From Alisma plantago-aquatica (Eukaryota; Streptophyta; Magnoliopsida; Alismatales; Alismataceae), in NCBI GenBank assembly GCA_963693085.1, contig OY856412.1, positions 1,411,780,894-1,411,844,893 on the forward strand: a DNA stretch of 64,000 nucleotides, read 5' to 3'. Position 1 is the stretch's first letter; the number at the start of each line of letters is the position of its first letter. Position numbers and translations under genes: made by a program. The notes below the pieces were generated by a model. The model did no database searches. It was not told the DNA's origin and saw nothing but the letters and a program-made list of their open reading frames with translations. This document shows positions 1 to 11,770 of this stretch, piece after piece.

Positions 1-734
1 GGTTTGCATAATTTGTGAGATAAAGATGAGATATCCTATCCAACAAAATAAGGGATTTCCAAAATGTCATCTCTATATTATCCTATAGACTTTTGCTTGT
101 CAATATAAATGTGAGTGCATGCATGGACACATGTCACCTAGTAGCATATGGTGAAGATGCCTCTTATACACTCTCTCTCATGAACCCAAGTATATATACC
201 TCTCCTTTCATCTACTAATGGAAGTTTACAAACCCCCACAACTCTCTTTCTTGGAGATATCGTGCATACCCTCTTAGATAATGTGCATAGTATCTCAAGG
301 AGCAAGGGGAGCTCGATCACCAAGCTTAAGGTAAGGCCATGATTATCTCCAACCTTGATTGAAGTATGATTTTTGGGTTACATTTGTTCCTCTCTTTTCA
401 TCCTCACCAAGTGCTTAACTATGGTGATTCTTTGTATATGGAGGAGTTTTGAACAAGTCTTGGACCTTGTATAAGCTTATCTTCAACATTAGGAATGTGA
501 AGCTTTGGATCTTGGAGTTTTAAAGTTGTTCTTGAGGCGGGTTATATAACTTGAACCCAACTATGTTATTATTCACTCTCAATATTGTTGAAGTTGATGA
601 TTTACTTTCAAATTCAAATTCTCTTGCATAATTAATGAATCCATGAGTTCTATTAGTGACCTAGGACTGTGCTCCATGAACTAGTATAGTAATAACAATA
701 TTCTAAAGGTTGATGATGATGACATCACCATGGT

Positions 735-1530
735 ACTACCCGATATAGGGTTAAAGTACCTTAAACCTGATATGGAACCCAAGATGAAAGGTAACCCGAT
801 ATAGAGATGGGTGATACCTCATTAACGATATGAGGCATACCTTATGAACGATATGGGAGGTACCTACTTACACCTTATACACGATATAAGGTTAAGAACA
901 AACCTTATGCACGATATAGTGTCAATTGAATACTCTAACTGATATAGAGTGAAGCCCTAGATGATAAACTGAAACCTGACACACCCTATCGTTTTGTATG
1001 AAGGATTGTTGTGAAAGATCCCAACCTGATTTCTAGATTGTAGTTCAAATATATGAAGGGATTGAATCCTTAAAAGTATATAAGGATAGGAGCATAATAG
1101 TATACCCAATATGCCAATCTGATATGTCAATTAACATGGTAACCCGATATATCAATCCAAGGTAGGAACCCGATATGGAATTATGTATATACCACTGGAA
1201 CGATACCATGATGAGGCACACACTTTGATACTGATATGGTGCATCCCTTGTGCACGATATGGTAGCAAGTAGACCCCTCTTACCCGATATGAGGTCAAGC
1301 ATTCATTTCATCCACGATATGAAGTTAAGTAACTCCAACTTGAGAGGATAAGATCTAAGTGAAAGCCAATCTGATATGAGTACATGATATGGTAATAGGG
1401 GATATACCCTAAACATGTATGGTGATGTGGTTACCCCATATGCCTAATATAGATACACAATATGATCATAAAGTTGTATCTCAGGTACAATGTGGTAGTA
1501 TACACACACTTTGATACCCGATATGGTAGG
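735..1530. repeat. CGATAT-motif cluster in C 5' LTR
   Basis: Dozens of short phrases of the form (A/C)CCGATATGG, CACGATATGA and CTGATATG recur at irregular spacing of about 15-50 bp. The same cluster occurs in the 3' LTR (about 46815-47625). The units are not a clean tandem array. Function unknown. Confidence 0.75.
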
Positions 1531-2232
1531 TATACTTCAATCATATGTATTTTATTGAGTGACATATGTTAAATACAACATTAAGATGCAATGAGTTTAA
1601 TGCAATTGGGTAGTGGTAAGCTAATGAACCTTAAGAGGGGAATTGAGCCAACATAATCAAAGAATGGTGCAATTAACATCCTAGTGAGGATGAGAGAGAA
1701 ACTAAGCTTTGAATGTTAACCATGTAATAAGTATATGTTGGTACTTCTATTATAAATGGAGCATGAATTAGGGCTTAATCTTTTATGATGTAATCTTGAA
1801 ACCCTAATTGTTTAATAAGGATAAATCTTAACCCTATTGATGGGTGATAAGATATCTTGAAACCCTAAATCGATTGATGAAGGAAAACCCTAATCCTAAT
1901 GAAGGGTAATGATATTTGAAACCCTATACGGATAATAGAGGGAAAACCCTATCCATGATGATGGGAAGGTCGTATTTATCCTAATATGAATTAATGGGCC
2001 TTGTGAGCCATGTGAAGTACTTGTATAACAAGTATTATGTTGTATAGGTCTTATGACCTAGAGATGGGTGTTGCCTAGTGAGAGGTGACAAGATGTTTAA
2101 TGTGCCTTGTGAGCCATGTGAATAGTTGTTGTCTAGTGAGAGGTGACAATATGTTTAATGGGCCTTGTAAGCCATGTGAAGTACTTGAATAACAAGTATA
2201 ATGTTGTATAAGGTCTTATGACCTAAAGATAG

Positions 2233-2237
2233 ATGAT
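2233..2237. other. Target-site duplication of element A (left)
   Basis: ATGAT precedes the TGTAACA start of element A and is repeated at 41206-41210 after its CCACA end. The uninterrupted site is visible once in the 3' LTR of C near 48331, which confirms the insertion. Confidence 0.92.
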
Positions 2238-3139
2238 TGTAACACCCCTAACCTGGGTTATGTGTTAACCCTAGATGATTTACCTAATAAGGTTGAGTAG
2301 ATGCTTAATATTATCATGTGAAAAGTAATTAGGGCTCAAGAGGAACTTATATTTCAATTTTAGTCCTTTTTGAATAATGTTGAAATAATGTTTTACTTGA
2401 TTTGGACTAAAGTGCAAATTACCCAATTTGAGAGGTTAAATTGCAAATTGTACATGATAATATGTTCCTTATGTGTTGAAGCATCATGAGAATGAATATG
2501 ATGCAGAGGTATGGCTTGTGGTAGCCTGAGTACCAAGAAAGAGTTGATAAAGCAATGTTTATGCATTAAAGCCTAGTTTTGGTGTAATATGCAATTTACC
2601 CAAAACCTAGGGTTCAATGTGCAAATTACCACTTCAATAAGGTCCCTAATATTTCTTGGCATCATTTTGAGGCAAGAAAATGAGAGGGGCGCCTCATTTG
2701 AATTAAGTTGGAGGAGAGAGAATCTTGATATTAAAATAATCAAGATTTAAGTATAAATGGAACTTTAATTCTTTTTAATGTAAAAAGAAATATATTAATT
2801 GAAGAGACCTTCAACCAAAAGTTGAGGGATGATTTTGTAAAGGGGTTGGACGAGCTTGTGCCTTGAAAAGGCACGAAAATATCCAAGGGAGTGGATAACT
2901 CACTCACCTTATTATAAGAAAAAGAAATATCCACTCACATATGGATATTAGTATAATATGATTTAAGGTGCTTAATTTGCTTTCCTTTAAATCATGGATA
3001 ATTGAGAGGAATAAGAGGAAAACAAGACAGCCTCGGATCCAAGGAGTTGAGGGGGAAGAGGCGGCATCATTTTGATAATTAATCCAATGATCCAAACCCT
3101 AATTGGATGTCATGGATTTTGATGATGAAATGGGCAAAC

Positions 3140-3730
3140 AGTCTCAAGACCGTTTGGAGATCATCAAAACGACCTCAAGACCGTTTGGGGGGTCATTCAA
3201 GACTGTTTGAGTTCAGGTCATATCATGTGATGATGATGGTTCACTGATTTCAATTGATTTGGTTCCACAATGTCAATCATTGATGGATCCTCGATTTCAA
3301 AACCCAAAGTGATGATTTCTTGATTATCAACCCTAGATCAATTGGGTTTAAAACCCTAATTGAAGGTCTAATTGAATGCTGATTCATTGGTTCAATTGAT
3401 GAATACTTTAGTGGTCCAATTGATAGTTGGTACATGGATTGGAACCTTGAATCGACTAAGTGTTGAAGACCCTTTTTGGTCCATTCGGTTTTGAGAGGGT
3501 TTGGACTCAAACGGTCTTGGTCTTAAACCGTTTGGAGACTCAAGTCCATTCGGTTTCAAGGTGTGTTGTCTAAACAGTTTGAAGAACTAACTTTGGTAAA
3601 TGGTTTCAAACCGTTTGAACTTAATTGGTCAAGACCGTTTGAGGCCTAAGTGATCAAGACCGTTTGAGGTCTAAGTGACTAAGACCTTTTGAGGTTCAAA
3701 TTGGTTAAACCATTTGGACACCTAATATGA
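3140..3730. repeat. AAACGGTC/GACCGTTT palindrome cluster (A 5' LTR)
   Basis: Inverted repeats built on CCAAACGGTC and GACCGTTTGG recur many times. Equivalent clusters lie at about 8590-9550, 25630-26530 and 37170-38230 in the other A and B LTRs. Confidence 0.85.
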
Positions 3731-4520
3731 TCAAAGGTCAATTAGCTACTTGATTATTAATGATGTAGATCAATGGTGATTATGGAGGTTAACCCTAACT
3801 GTGTGTACATAATTGAAGAGCTGACCAAGATCAATCTTGGAGTAGCTAACATCCTAAAGAGGATGAGAGAGAGAGAAAGAATGAGAGAGATGATCGCTTA
3901 TATCATAAGCCCTAATTATCTCATTAAGAAACAATGTATAATCAGGGTTTGATCAATAATATTAGATCATGAAATCTTTATTGGCAATGGTTGTATAATC
4001 TAAGTGAGTGACTAATGACCAATACATTACATGATAAATGTGATGAATTGGTGCATAAAGTATTAGGATGGGGAATACCCTAATACAAGCTAAGTGGATG
4101 AACTTAAGTAAGATAAAGGTGCTGAGGGAAGTGATACATCAAGATATGATAGATATCACATCCAACACCTCAATACTGGTTTACCTTGATGTGTTATAAT
4201 TCCAATATAATTGGATGAATGACACATGAGATGTGTCATGTCAATTGTTACATTGAGATGTAATGTACCCTGTTGAATGTAGGCTAACATGCCTTATGGA
4301 AAGGTTAATCCAAACCTATAAATTATGATGTAATCATATTTTGGCAATGATGAGAGAGAAATTCATAGTGTGTTTTGTTACTTCATTTAATGATGAATGA
4401 TAAGAATAAATAAGTATGATTGAATACTTATGTTATCCATATTGAGTCCTAGTTGTGTGAAGTAATGAAACAGGACTTGATCATTAACAATATGATCTTA
4501 AGAACCTATATGGTTATTCA

Positions 4521-4950
4521 TGTGAAACCCCAATACAAGTAATGCTATGTGAAACCCTAATATAGGTTAATGCTATGTGAAACCCTAATACAAGTAATGC
4601 TATGTGAAACCCCAATACAAGTAATGCTATGTGAAACCCTAATACAGGGTAATGCTATGTGAAACCCTAATACAAGCAATTCTATATGAAACCCCAATAC
4701 AAGTAATGCTATGTGAAACCCTAATACAGGGTAATGCTATGTGAAACCCTTATACAGGGTAATGCTATGTGAAACCCTAATACAGGGTAATGCTATGTGA
4801 AACCCTAATACAGGGTAATGCTATGTGAAACCCTAATACAAGGTAATGCTATGTGAAACCCTAATACAGGGTAATGTTAGGAGAAACCCTAATACTGGGT
4901 AATGCTATGTGAATTCCTAACACAGAGTAATCCTATGTGAAGCTCAAATA
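4521..4950. repeat. Telobox tandem array (A 5' LTR)
   Basis: About 14 head-to-tail units of about 28 bp, each of the form GAAACCCTAATACAGGGT followed by AATGCTATGT. Roughly ten units have an exact AAACCCTAA telobox and the rest are single-base variants (for example AAACCCCAA). The matching array in the 3' LTR is at about 39428-39890. Confidence 0.93.
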
Positions 4951-5776
4951 CATATTAATGGGTTATGAATGCAATAAGATAACCCTTGTACTGCATGGTA
5001 CAGATATGTAATTGTATCATGATTACTAATATTGCAGGTATGTTGAGATGATGAGCATAGCTAGGTATGGGCCATGATGTTTTGTATATTGAAAATGTTC
5101 TGTAGGACTTATAAACCTTCATATGCCTTGTTTCTTAGTGAGAGGTAACGTAGAATTAATGAGTCATGTGTGTCGTATGATGTTATAATTATTAAGATTG
5201 TTTATGAGCTTCATAAGCCATAATATGCCTTATTGCCTATTAAGGGGTAATAAGAGTTGATATGAGCTTTGTGAACTATGTGCAATGCTTTGTGTAGCAA
5301 GAATTATAATGTCCTTGGTCAGATGATCTGAAGGTATGAAGTTACCTAATAAGTGGTAACAAGTGTTCTATGATGAGATGAGGGTTCAAATACCCAGATT
5401 CTATAATCATGATGATAAACTTGTTAAGAAGTGAAATTGTACTTGATGAGTTGAGGGATTAAGATCCCAATACTTAGTGAAAAGAGTATGGCTACAGGCC
5501 ATGACTCCACTATGACAATGCCAGGAATTAGACATATGATCTAAAGCTTGAAGAGATTTAATGTTGTGATAATGATTCTATAGTGAATAAATGTTATACA
5601 TGTTCTTCATATTCCTTAATGGATAAGTGACATGTTGCTCTATCAAGTTATAGCTACAATACTTTTGATAAGAATAATGTTCTAATCTGTTAGACATTGA
5701 ATTAACTGCTATCAAACAAATATGATTCCTCTGTTCAGATTTATCTTCTTTAGCCGCAATAATAATGTTTCTGGCA

Positions 5777-5845
5777 GAGAGTTATATCTCTCACTTGGGA
5801 AATTTACAATTGTCTCACCCCCGTGGGAACCACATTTTTAGGTGG
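5777..5845 (+). promoter_or_regulatory. LTR multi-stem module, A 5' copy
   Basis: Three inverted repeats follow each other: GAGAG...CTCTC, then AATTTACAATT, then CCAC...GGTGG. They lie about 440-510 bp before the LTR end. The same layout occurs in every LTR of families A, B, C and F and in altered form in E. Confidence 0.6.
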
Positions 5846-5960
5846 ATGTGGACGAGGAGGCAGGAATCCTTTAGTAGGTGAAGGGCAGCAACAACAACAG
5901 GGACAACAGTGAAGTCTTAGGTGGAGACACTGGCTGTTATGCCTTGTCTAGATGTATATA

Positions 5961-6000
5961 GAGTCATATGTGTCGTCTCTGTACTCTCAGGTCCTCGGAG
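5961..6000 (+). promoter_or_regulatory. Conserved LTR block (A 5' copy)
   Basis: Contains CTCTGTACTCTCAGG, which is shared by A, B, C and F LTRs whose surroundings have diverged. It lies about 300 bp before the LTR end. A TATATAG sequence stands just upstream in A only. It could mark the transcription start or the 3'-end processing region; unproven. Confidence 0.5.
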
Positions 6001-6291
6001 TAGTAGTTAGTGCTTTCGAGATTTTGGCTCAGTCCCTCGAGATTTTATACTTCTTGTGTTTAGTTTACCAGAGCAGTTGATGCTTGTAATTCTCAGAAAG
6101 AGATGATACAGGACATGTACCTTTAAACCAGAATGTAAATGTATTACTTTGGTTCTATGTGAGAAAGTTTTCCTATGATGGATCTCTTGGTAAAAAGGTT
6201 TTAATTTTCAGTGATTTTTGATAATCCGCTGCTTAGTGAACGTCTCCGCATTAGTTAATTATGTTTTTGTGAGTTGTATGCCACAGTTAAA

Positions 6292-6303
6292 TGGAATCAG
6301 AGC
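6292..6303 (+). other. Primer-binding site of element A
   Basis: TGGAATCAGAGC is one base from TGGTATCAGAGC, the common plant sequence complementary to the 3' end of initiator tRNA-Met. It lies 6 nt after the LTR. Confidence 0.85.
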
Positions 6304-6419
6304 TCTAGGTTCGCTGAGTCTATAGAGACATATGACTAAGGATTGTTGAGTCTGTTCTAAATGTCTTCCAGTTTATCTGATAGTATCGTCTGCTCACATA
6401 GGAGAAGAAGAACTTGAAG

Positions 6420-7205
6420 ATGTCTGGACCACATGAAGAACATGCTGCTAAGAGCAGTGTTGCTGCACCAGGAAGAGGTGCAGGAGACCATGATAGGGAG
6501 GAGCCCGTACCTGAACAGCCCCAGTTCAGTCAAGTTGACATGGGGAACCCAGCCTTCCAAGCCATGTTTGGGCAGTTTATGGCTGCCATGACTCACATGA
6601 CAGATAGGATGCCAATACCTGCACCCAAGACACCAGCCAACCATGAGGGTTATGGAGCCGGCAAGACTTTTGAGAGACTTCGACGGGTTGGAGCCATAGA
6701 TTATGATGGTACATCTGATCCAGAAGATGCTGATTTGTGGCTGGAAGAGCTGGAAAAGGCTTTCAGGATCTTTGATATCCCTGAAGCTGAAAAGGTAAGA
6801 CATGTTGTGTACCTCCTAAAAGGGAGTGTTGGTCATTGGTGGATGATAGAAGAAGATAAGAGACCAGGTGAAGAAATTGGATGGGAGGTATTCCAACAAG
6901 AATTCGTTAGTAGATACTTCCCTAAGACGTATCTAGATGAGAATATTTCTCAATTTGAGAGGATCAAATAAGGACAATGAACGTTAGCGAGTATGAAGCT
7001 AAGTTTATGGAGTTGTTGCGGTTTTGTCCGAAAATGGCAGTTAATGATGAGGAAATAATTTGGCATTTTGAGAAGGGGTTGAATGCTTAACTGACCACTC
7101 CTGTGTCTGCTTTAGAAAATAGGGAGAGGTTTTCCACCTTTGTGGAGTCAGTAAGGAGGATAGAGAGGTCTGAAATTGAGAAACGACAGACTAGTGGTAA
7201 GAAGG
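6420..7205 (+). pseudogene. Element A gag, N-terminal part (broken)
   Basis: This encodes the N-terminal two-thirds of a Gypsy-type capsid precursor, the protein that would package the element's RNA in cytoplasmic particles. The ATG at 6420 is chosen because it aligns with the starts of the B and C gags. The retrotransposon gag domain is clear: ADLWLEELEKAF, then YLLKGSVGHWW, then RYFPKTYLDENISQFE. A TAA at 6969-6971 replaces the CAA present in B, a 1-nt loss follows it, and a second TAA occurs near 7088. Element B then interrupts the gene at 7205. The C-terminal part resumes at 29236. It cannot make full-length Gag. Confidence 0.9.
7201..7205. other. Target-site duplication of element B (left)
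   Basis: GAAGG precedes the TGTAACA start of element B and is repeated at 29231-29235, after which the gag of A continues in register with the intact gag region of B. Confidence 0.93.
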
Positions 7206-8589
7206 TGTAACATCCCTGACTTGGGTTATGTGTTAACCCTAGATGTTTTGCCTAATAAGGTTGAGTAAATGCTTAATATTATCTTGGGAAAAGTAATTTG
7301 GGCTCATGAGAGACTTATGTTTCAATTTTGGTCCTGTTTGAACAATGTTGGAGCAATGTTTGCTTATTTTGGACTAAAGTGCAAATTACCCAAGTTGAGA
7401 GGTTAAATTTCAAATGATGTATGATAAGATGTTCCTCTGATGTTGAGACATCATAAGAATGAATATGATGTAGTGGTATGATTTTCACAAGCTTGGGCAC
7501 CAAGATTAAGCTTGTAAAGCAATCCTTGTGCATTAAAACCTAGTTTTGGAGTAAAGTGCAATTTACCCAAAACCTAGGGTTCAATATGCAAATTACCACT
7601 TCAATAAGGTCCCTAATGTTTCTTGGCATCATTTAGAGCAAAGAAAATAAGAAGGGCGCTTCATTTGAATTAAGTTGGAGGAGAGAGAATCTTGATATTA
7701 AAATAATCAAGATTTAATCCTAAGTGAAACCCTAATTCAATTTAGGGCAAAAATGAATGTATTAATTAAAGGGCCTTCAACCAAAATTAAAATGGTTGGA
7801 TTCAGATGTTTGTGGATGATCTTAAATCCTTGCAAAGGCACGAAAATATCCTAAGGAGGTGAAATTCCACTCACCATTATTATAAGAAAAAGAATTTCCA
7901 CTCAAATATGGATATTCTTATTATAAGGGTTAAGGTGCCTAATTTCTTTTCCCTTAATTCATGGATAATGGAAGGGAGCACCATGGGGATATAGATTCCC
8001 TTGCATGCAAGAAACCAAGGGAGAAGTGGTGGCAACAATTTTGGAATAAATAGACTTTTATAAAAGATTTTCTCTCTCATCAATTTTCTTATAAAAGTAC
8101 CTTTTCCAAGTCAAAACAAAGGCATTTTCGGACTTCTTTCTTTCCCATTGCTTGGAAAACGACCAAGGAGCTGTGAAGGAGCAGGATGAAGACCCCCAAC
8201 CTGTTGGTAAGGTTCTTGACCTCCTTTCACCTTGAATCCATGGTGAAAATCGAAAATCAATGTATAAATTCTTCATAACTCGATCCCCTCTTCAATTCTA
8301 ACCAATTCCTTTCACTAAAAGCTTGAGGACGACCCTTGGAATAGTGAAAGGAGTTGCATCCACCATTTTTGTCGTGATCTTGGAGCTTTGTATCTCAATT
8401 GGAGGTGGGTTTTATAACTTGAACCCTTAATTTTATTATTGCAATCAATTCCTTATCAATTGGTGATCATTTCTGCATTTCTGAAATTAAGTTTGGTTGA
8501 TTGATGCAATATCCATGGAAATCACAGTAGATTTCGTGAGTTTGGATCTTGATGATGATGACATCATCATAAGAACACACCTCCCCAAA

Positions 8590-9550
8590 TATCTAGGGCA
8601 AACGGTTTCAATGTTGAGACTAAACAGTTTTACCAAACCGTTTGGTGGTTTGGGTTCCAAGACCGTTTGGGATGGTTGACCGTTTGAAATGGTTGACCAT
8701 TTGAAGATATGTGATGTGGTTCCTGGATCTTGATCCAATGGTTTCAAATGGTTGATCTTGAAGTTTTCAATTGTAAATGATTCTTTAATTGTAAACCCTA
8801 ATCGGCTAAGTGTTCATTTTCAATTGATTAAGATGATGATTTGGGTTGATTGACCCAAACGGTTTCAAAACAGTTTGGGGATCACCCAAACGGTCTCAAG
8901 ACCGTTTGGGGGTCACCCAAGACCGTTTGGAGGTCTAGGGTTAAGTATGGACAAGTGTTTGAAGGTCCAAAGGTACCAAATTGAATTGCAACTAAGTGTC
9001 GATTTGATAATCGATCCAATGGTTCAGAACCCTAATTGGATGTCATGATTTTTTATGATGGAATGGGAAAATGGTCTCAAGACCATTTGGAGATCAACCA
9101 AACAGTCTCAAGACCGTTTGGTGGTCATCCAAGACCGTTTGAGGTCAGGTCAGGTCATATCATGTGATGATGATAGTTTAATGATTTCAATTGATTTGAT
9201 TCCACAATGTTAACCACTGTGGATCCTCGATTTCAAACCCTAAGTGATGGTTTCTTGATTATAAAACCTAGTTCAATTGGTTTCAAAACCCTAAATTGAA
9301 GGTTAAATTGAATGGTGATTCAGTGGTCCAATTGATGAATGCTCTAGTGGTTCAATTTATAATTGGATCATGAATTGAAACATTGAGTCGATTGAGTGTT
9401 GAAGTACCTTTTTGGTCCATGCAATTTTGAGAGGGTTTGGACCAAACGGTCTCAAGACCGTTTGAGTCCAAATGGTCTCAAGACCATTTGGGACCAAACG
9501 ATCTCAAACTGTTTGGAGACCCAAAGTGCAAACGGTTTCAATACCTACTT
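8590..9550. repeat. AAACGGTC/GACCGTTT palindrome cluster (B 5' LTR)
   Basis: The best member is at 8885-8910: arms CCCAAACGGTC and its exact reverse complement, 11 bp each, around a TCAA loop. Many half-sites and imperfect copies surround it. Confidence 0.88.
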
Positions 9551-9728
9551 TGTCTAATCGATTTCAAGTACAACTTATTCAAATGGTTTTCAACCAAATG
9601 ATGTATGAGAACCAAGATCATTGAGGGTCTAAGTAATTAACTTTGTGAAGATCAACATGGTTAATCCATTTGAATATCTCATGTAATTGAAGGTCCAATA
9701 TGGTGAACCTATTTAGATACTCAATGCT

Positions 9729-9850
9729 ATGTGTGAAACCCTAATTAGAGTAATGCTATGTGTGAAACCCTAATTAGAGTAATGCTATGTGTGAAACCCT
9801 AATTAGAGTAATGCTATGTGTGAAACCCAAATCTAGGGCAAAACTGAGTG
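9729..9850. repeat. Telobox tandem array (B 5' LTR)
   Basis: Four units of about 27 bp (TGTGAAACCCTAATTAGAG plus a short linker), each carrying a telobox or close variant. The 3' LTR copy (about 26709-26850) has five. Confidence 0.9.
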
Positions 9851-11701
9851 TTATTATAAATCCAAGGTGATGATGTAACCCTAACTTAGTGTAACAATGA
9901 AGAAAACTCTGAGTTAATGGGAATTGTATATCTTAACCCTAATTTGGGTATGAGGAAAGAGAAATCCCACTTGGATGTTAATGGTAAACCCTAATCCCTA
10001 AAATGGGATAAAGATATATGAAACCCTAATATAGGGTAGTGCCATTAATACTAATGTGAAGCCTTAACACTGGGTGATGTGTTGTGAAACCTTAATTTCA
10101 CATAATACTAGGTGAAACCCTGATATAGAAGGATGTTATGTGAAACTCTAATGAAGAGTGACTCTAGGTGAAATCTATATATGTTTGTGAGATGCTAAGT
10201 GAACCTTAAGTTATAATTATGGGGATCCTATTCCTATTGACGGAATGGTGATTAATGTATGGACAAATGAAATACCTAGAGGGGTTGATTACGGATATCC
10301 TTATATTAATAGTCCCTGACTAAAGAGTGAGTCCATATCATTAGTAATGGTTGTATTTTCTAAGTAGATGAATCATGACCATTACATTGCATGATGAATG
10401 TGATGATCTAGTGCATAAGTATTAGGATGAGAATTACCCTAATACAAGCTAAGTGAATTAACTTGAGTAAGATGAAGGTGTTGAGGGAAGTGATACATCC
10501 AGACATGATAGATATCACATCCAACACCCCAATGCTGAAATACCTTGATGTGGTTTTTAAACCCAATACAATTGGAAAAGTGACATATGAAATGTGTCAT
10601 GTCAATTGTTACATTGAGATGTAATGCACGTTGTTAAGTGTAGGCTAATATGCCTTATGAAAAGGTTAATCCAAATCAATAGACTATGATATAATCATAT
10701 TCTGATAAAGTTGAGAGAGAGACTCGTAATTTGTGTTGATAATACATTCAATGATGAATGATGAAGATATATATAAGTATGTTTGAATACTTATGATATC
10801 TACTTTTGGTTTCTAGCTTTGAGAAGCAATGGAATAAGGATGATCATTAATAATATGATCTTAAGAACCCAAGTGGTTATTTATGGAAAACCCTAATGAA
10901 GGGTGTTGATATAAAAGAGAAACCATGAACCCTAAAGAGGGAACAATGGTATTACTTAGTGTTTTATGGTGTTGATGTGAAAGAGAAATCATGAACCCTA
11001 AAAAGGGATGATACTACTTAGTGTTGTATGATACTGATATGAAAGCATTATAATTGTTATCAAGAATACTAATCATGCAGGGATGATGAGATGAGAAGCA
11101 TAGCCAGGTATGGGCTATGATGCTTGTTTATTGAGAATATATTATAGGCTTTATAAGCCTTCATATGCTTTGTGTAGTAAGAATCAATGAGCTGTGTGTA
11201 CTATGTAAAATACATTGTATAGCAAGAATTATGATGTCTTTGGTCAGATGATCTGAAGGTAAAAAGTTACCTAACAAGTGGTAATAAGTATCTTATGGTG
11301 ATTTATGGGTTCAAATACCCAGATGCTATAATCATGCTGATGAACTTGTTAAGAAGAGGAAATGTACTTGATGAGTTGAGGGATTAAGATCCCAATACTT
11401 TGTGAAAAGAGTATGGCTATAGGCCATGACTCCAAAATGACAATGTCAGGCTTTAGATATATGATCTAGACCTGAAGAGCGTTAATGATGTGGTAATGTT
11501 TTCTGTAGTGAGTAAATGTTATACATTCTCTTCATATTCCTTAATGAATAAGTGGCATGTGGCTCATTCAAGTTATAGCTGCAATGTTTTAGATAAGAAT
11601 GATATTCTAATCTATTAGACATTGATTTAGCTGCTTCCAAACAAATATGATTCCTCAGTGCATATTTATCTTCCTAAGTTGCAATAATAATGTTACTGGA
11701 G

Positions 11702-11770
11702 GAGAGTTATATCTCTCGCTGGGGCAATTTACAATTGTCTCACCCCCGTGGGAACTACATTTTTAGGTGG
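11702..11770 (+). promoter_or_regulatory. LTR multi-stem module, B 5' copy
   Basis: GAGAG...CTCTC, CAATT-TAC-AATTG, then the CCCCGTGGGA region running into TTTTAGGTGG. Same order and spacing as in A. Confidence 0.6.

Larger units (their letters stand above)
1..2237 (+). repeat. Element C 5' LTR, left part
   Basis: This stretch matches 46073 to about 48340 base for base apart from scattered differences. It is therefore the left part of the 5' LTR of the outermost Gypsy-type element. The LTR start is outside the window, about 689 bp to the left judging from the intact 3' copy. The LTR is interrupted at 2237 by element A and resumes at 41211. It carries a dense CGATAT-motif region (about 735-1530) and several teloboxes (AAACCCTAA) around 1790-1960. 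No gene is visible. Confidence 0.9.
2238..6285 (+). repeat. Element A 5' LTR (internally deleted)
   Basis: It begins TGTAACACCCC and ends GTATGCCACA, like its partner at 35770-41205. It is 4048 bp against 5436 bp for the 3' LTR. The difference is mostly two internal deletions: about 984 bp missing at the junction near 3072 and about 367 bp near 3981. Each has a short microhomology at the break. Confidence 0.92.
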
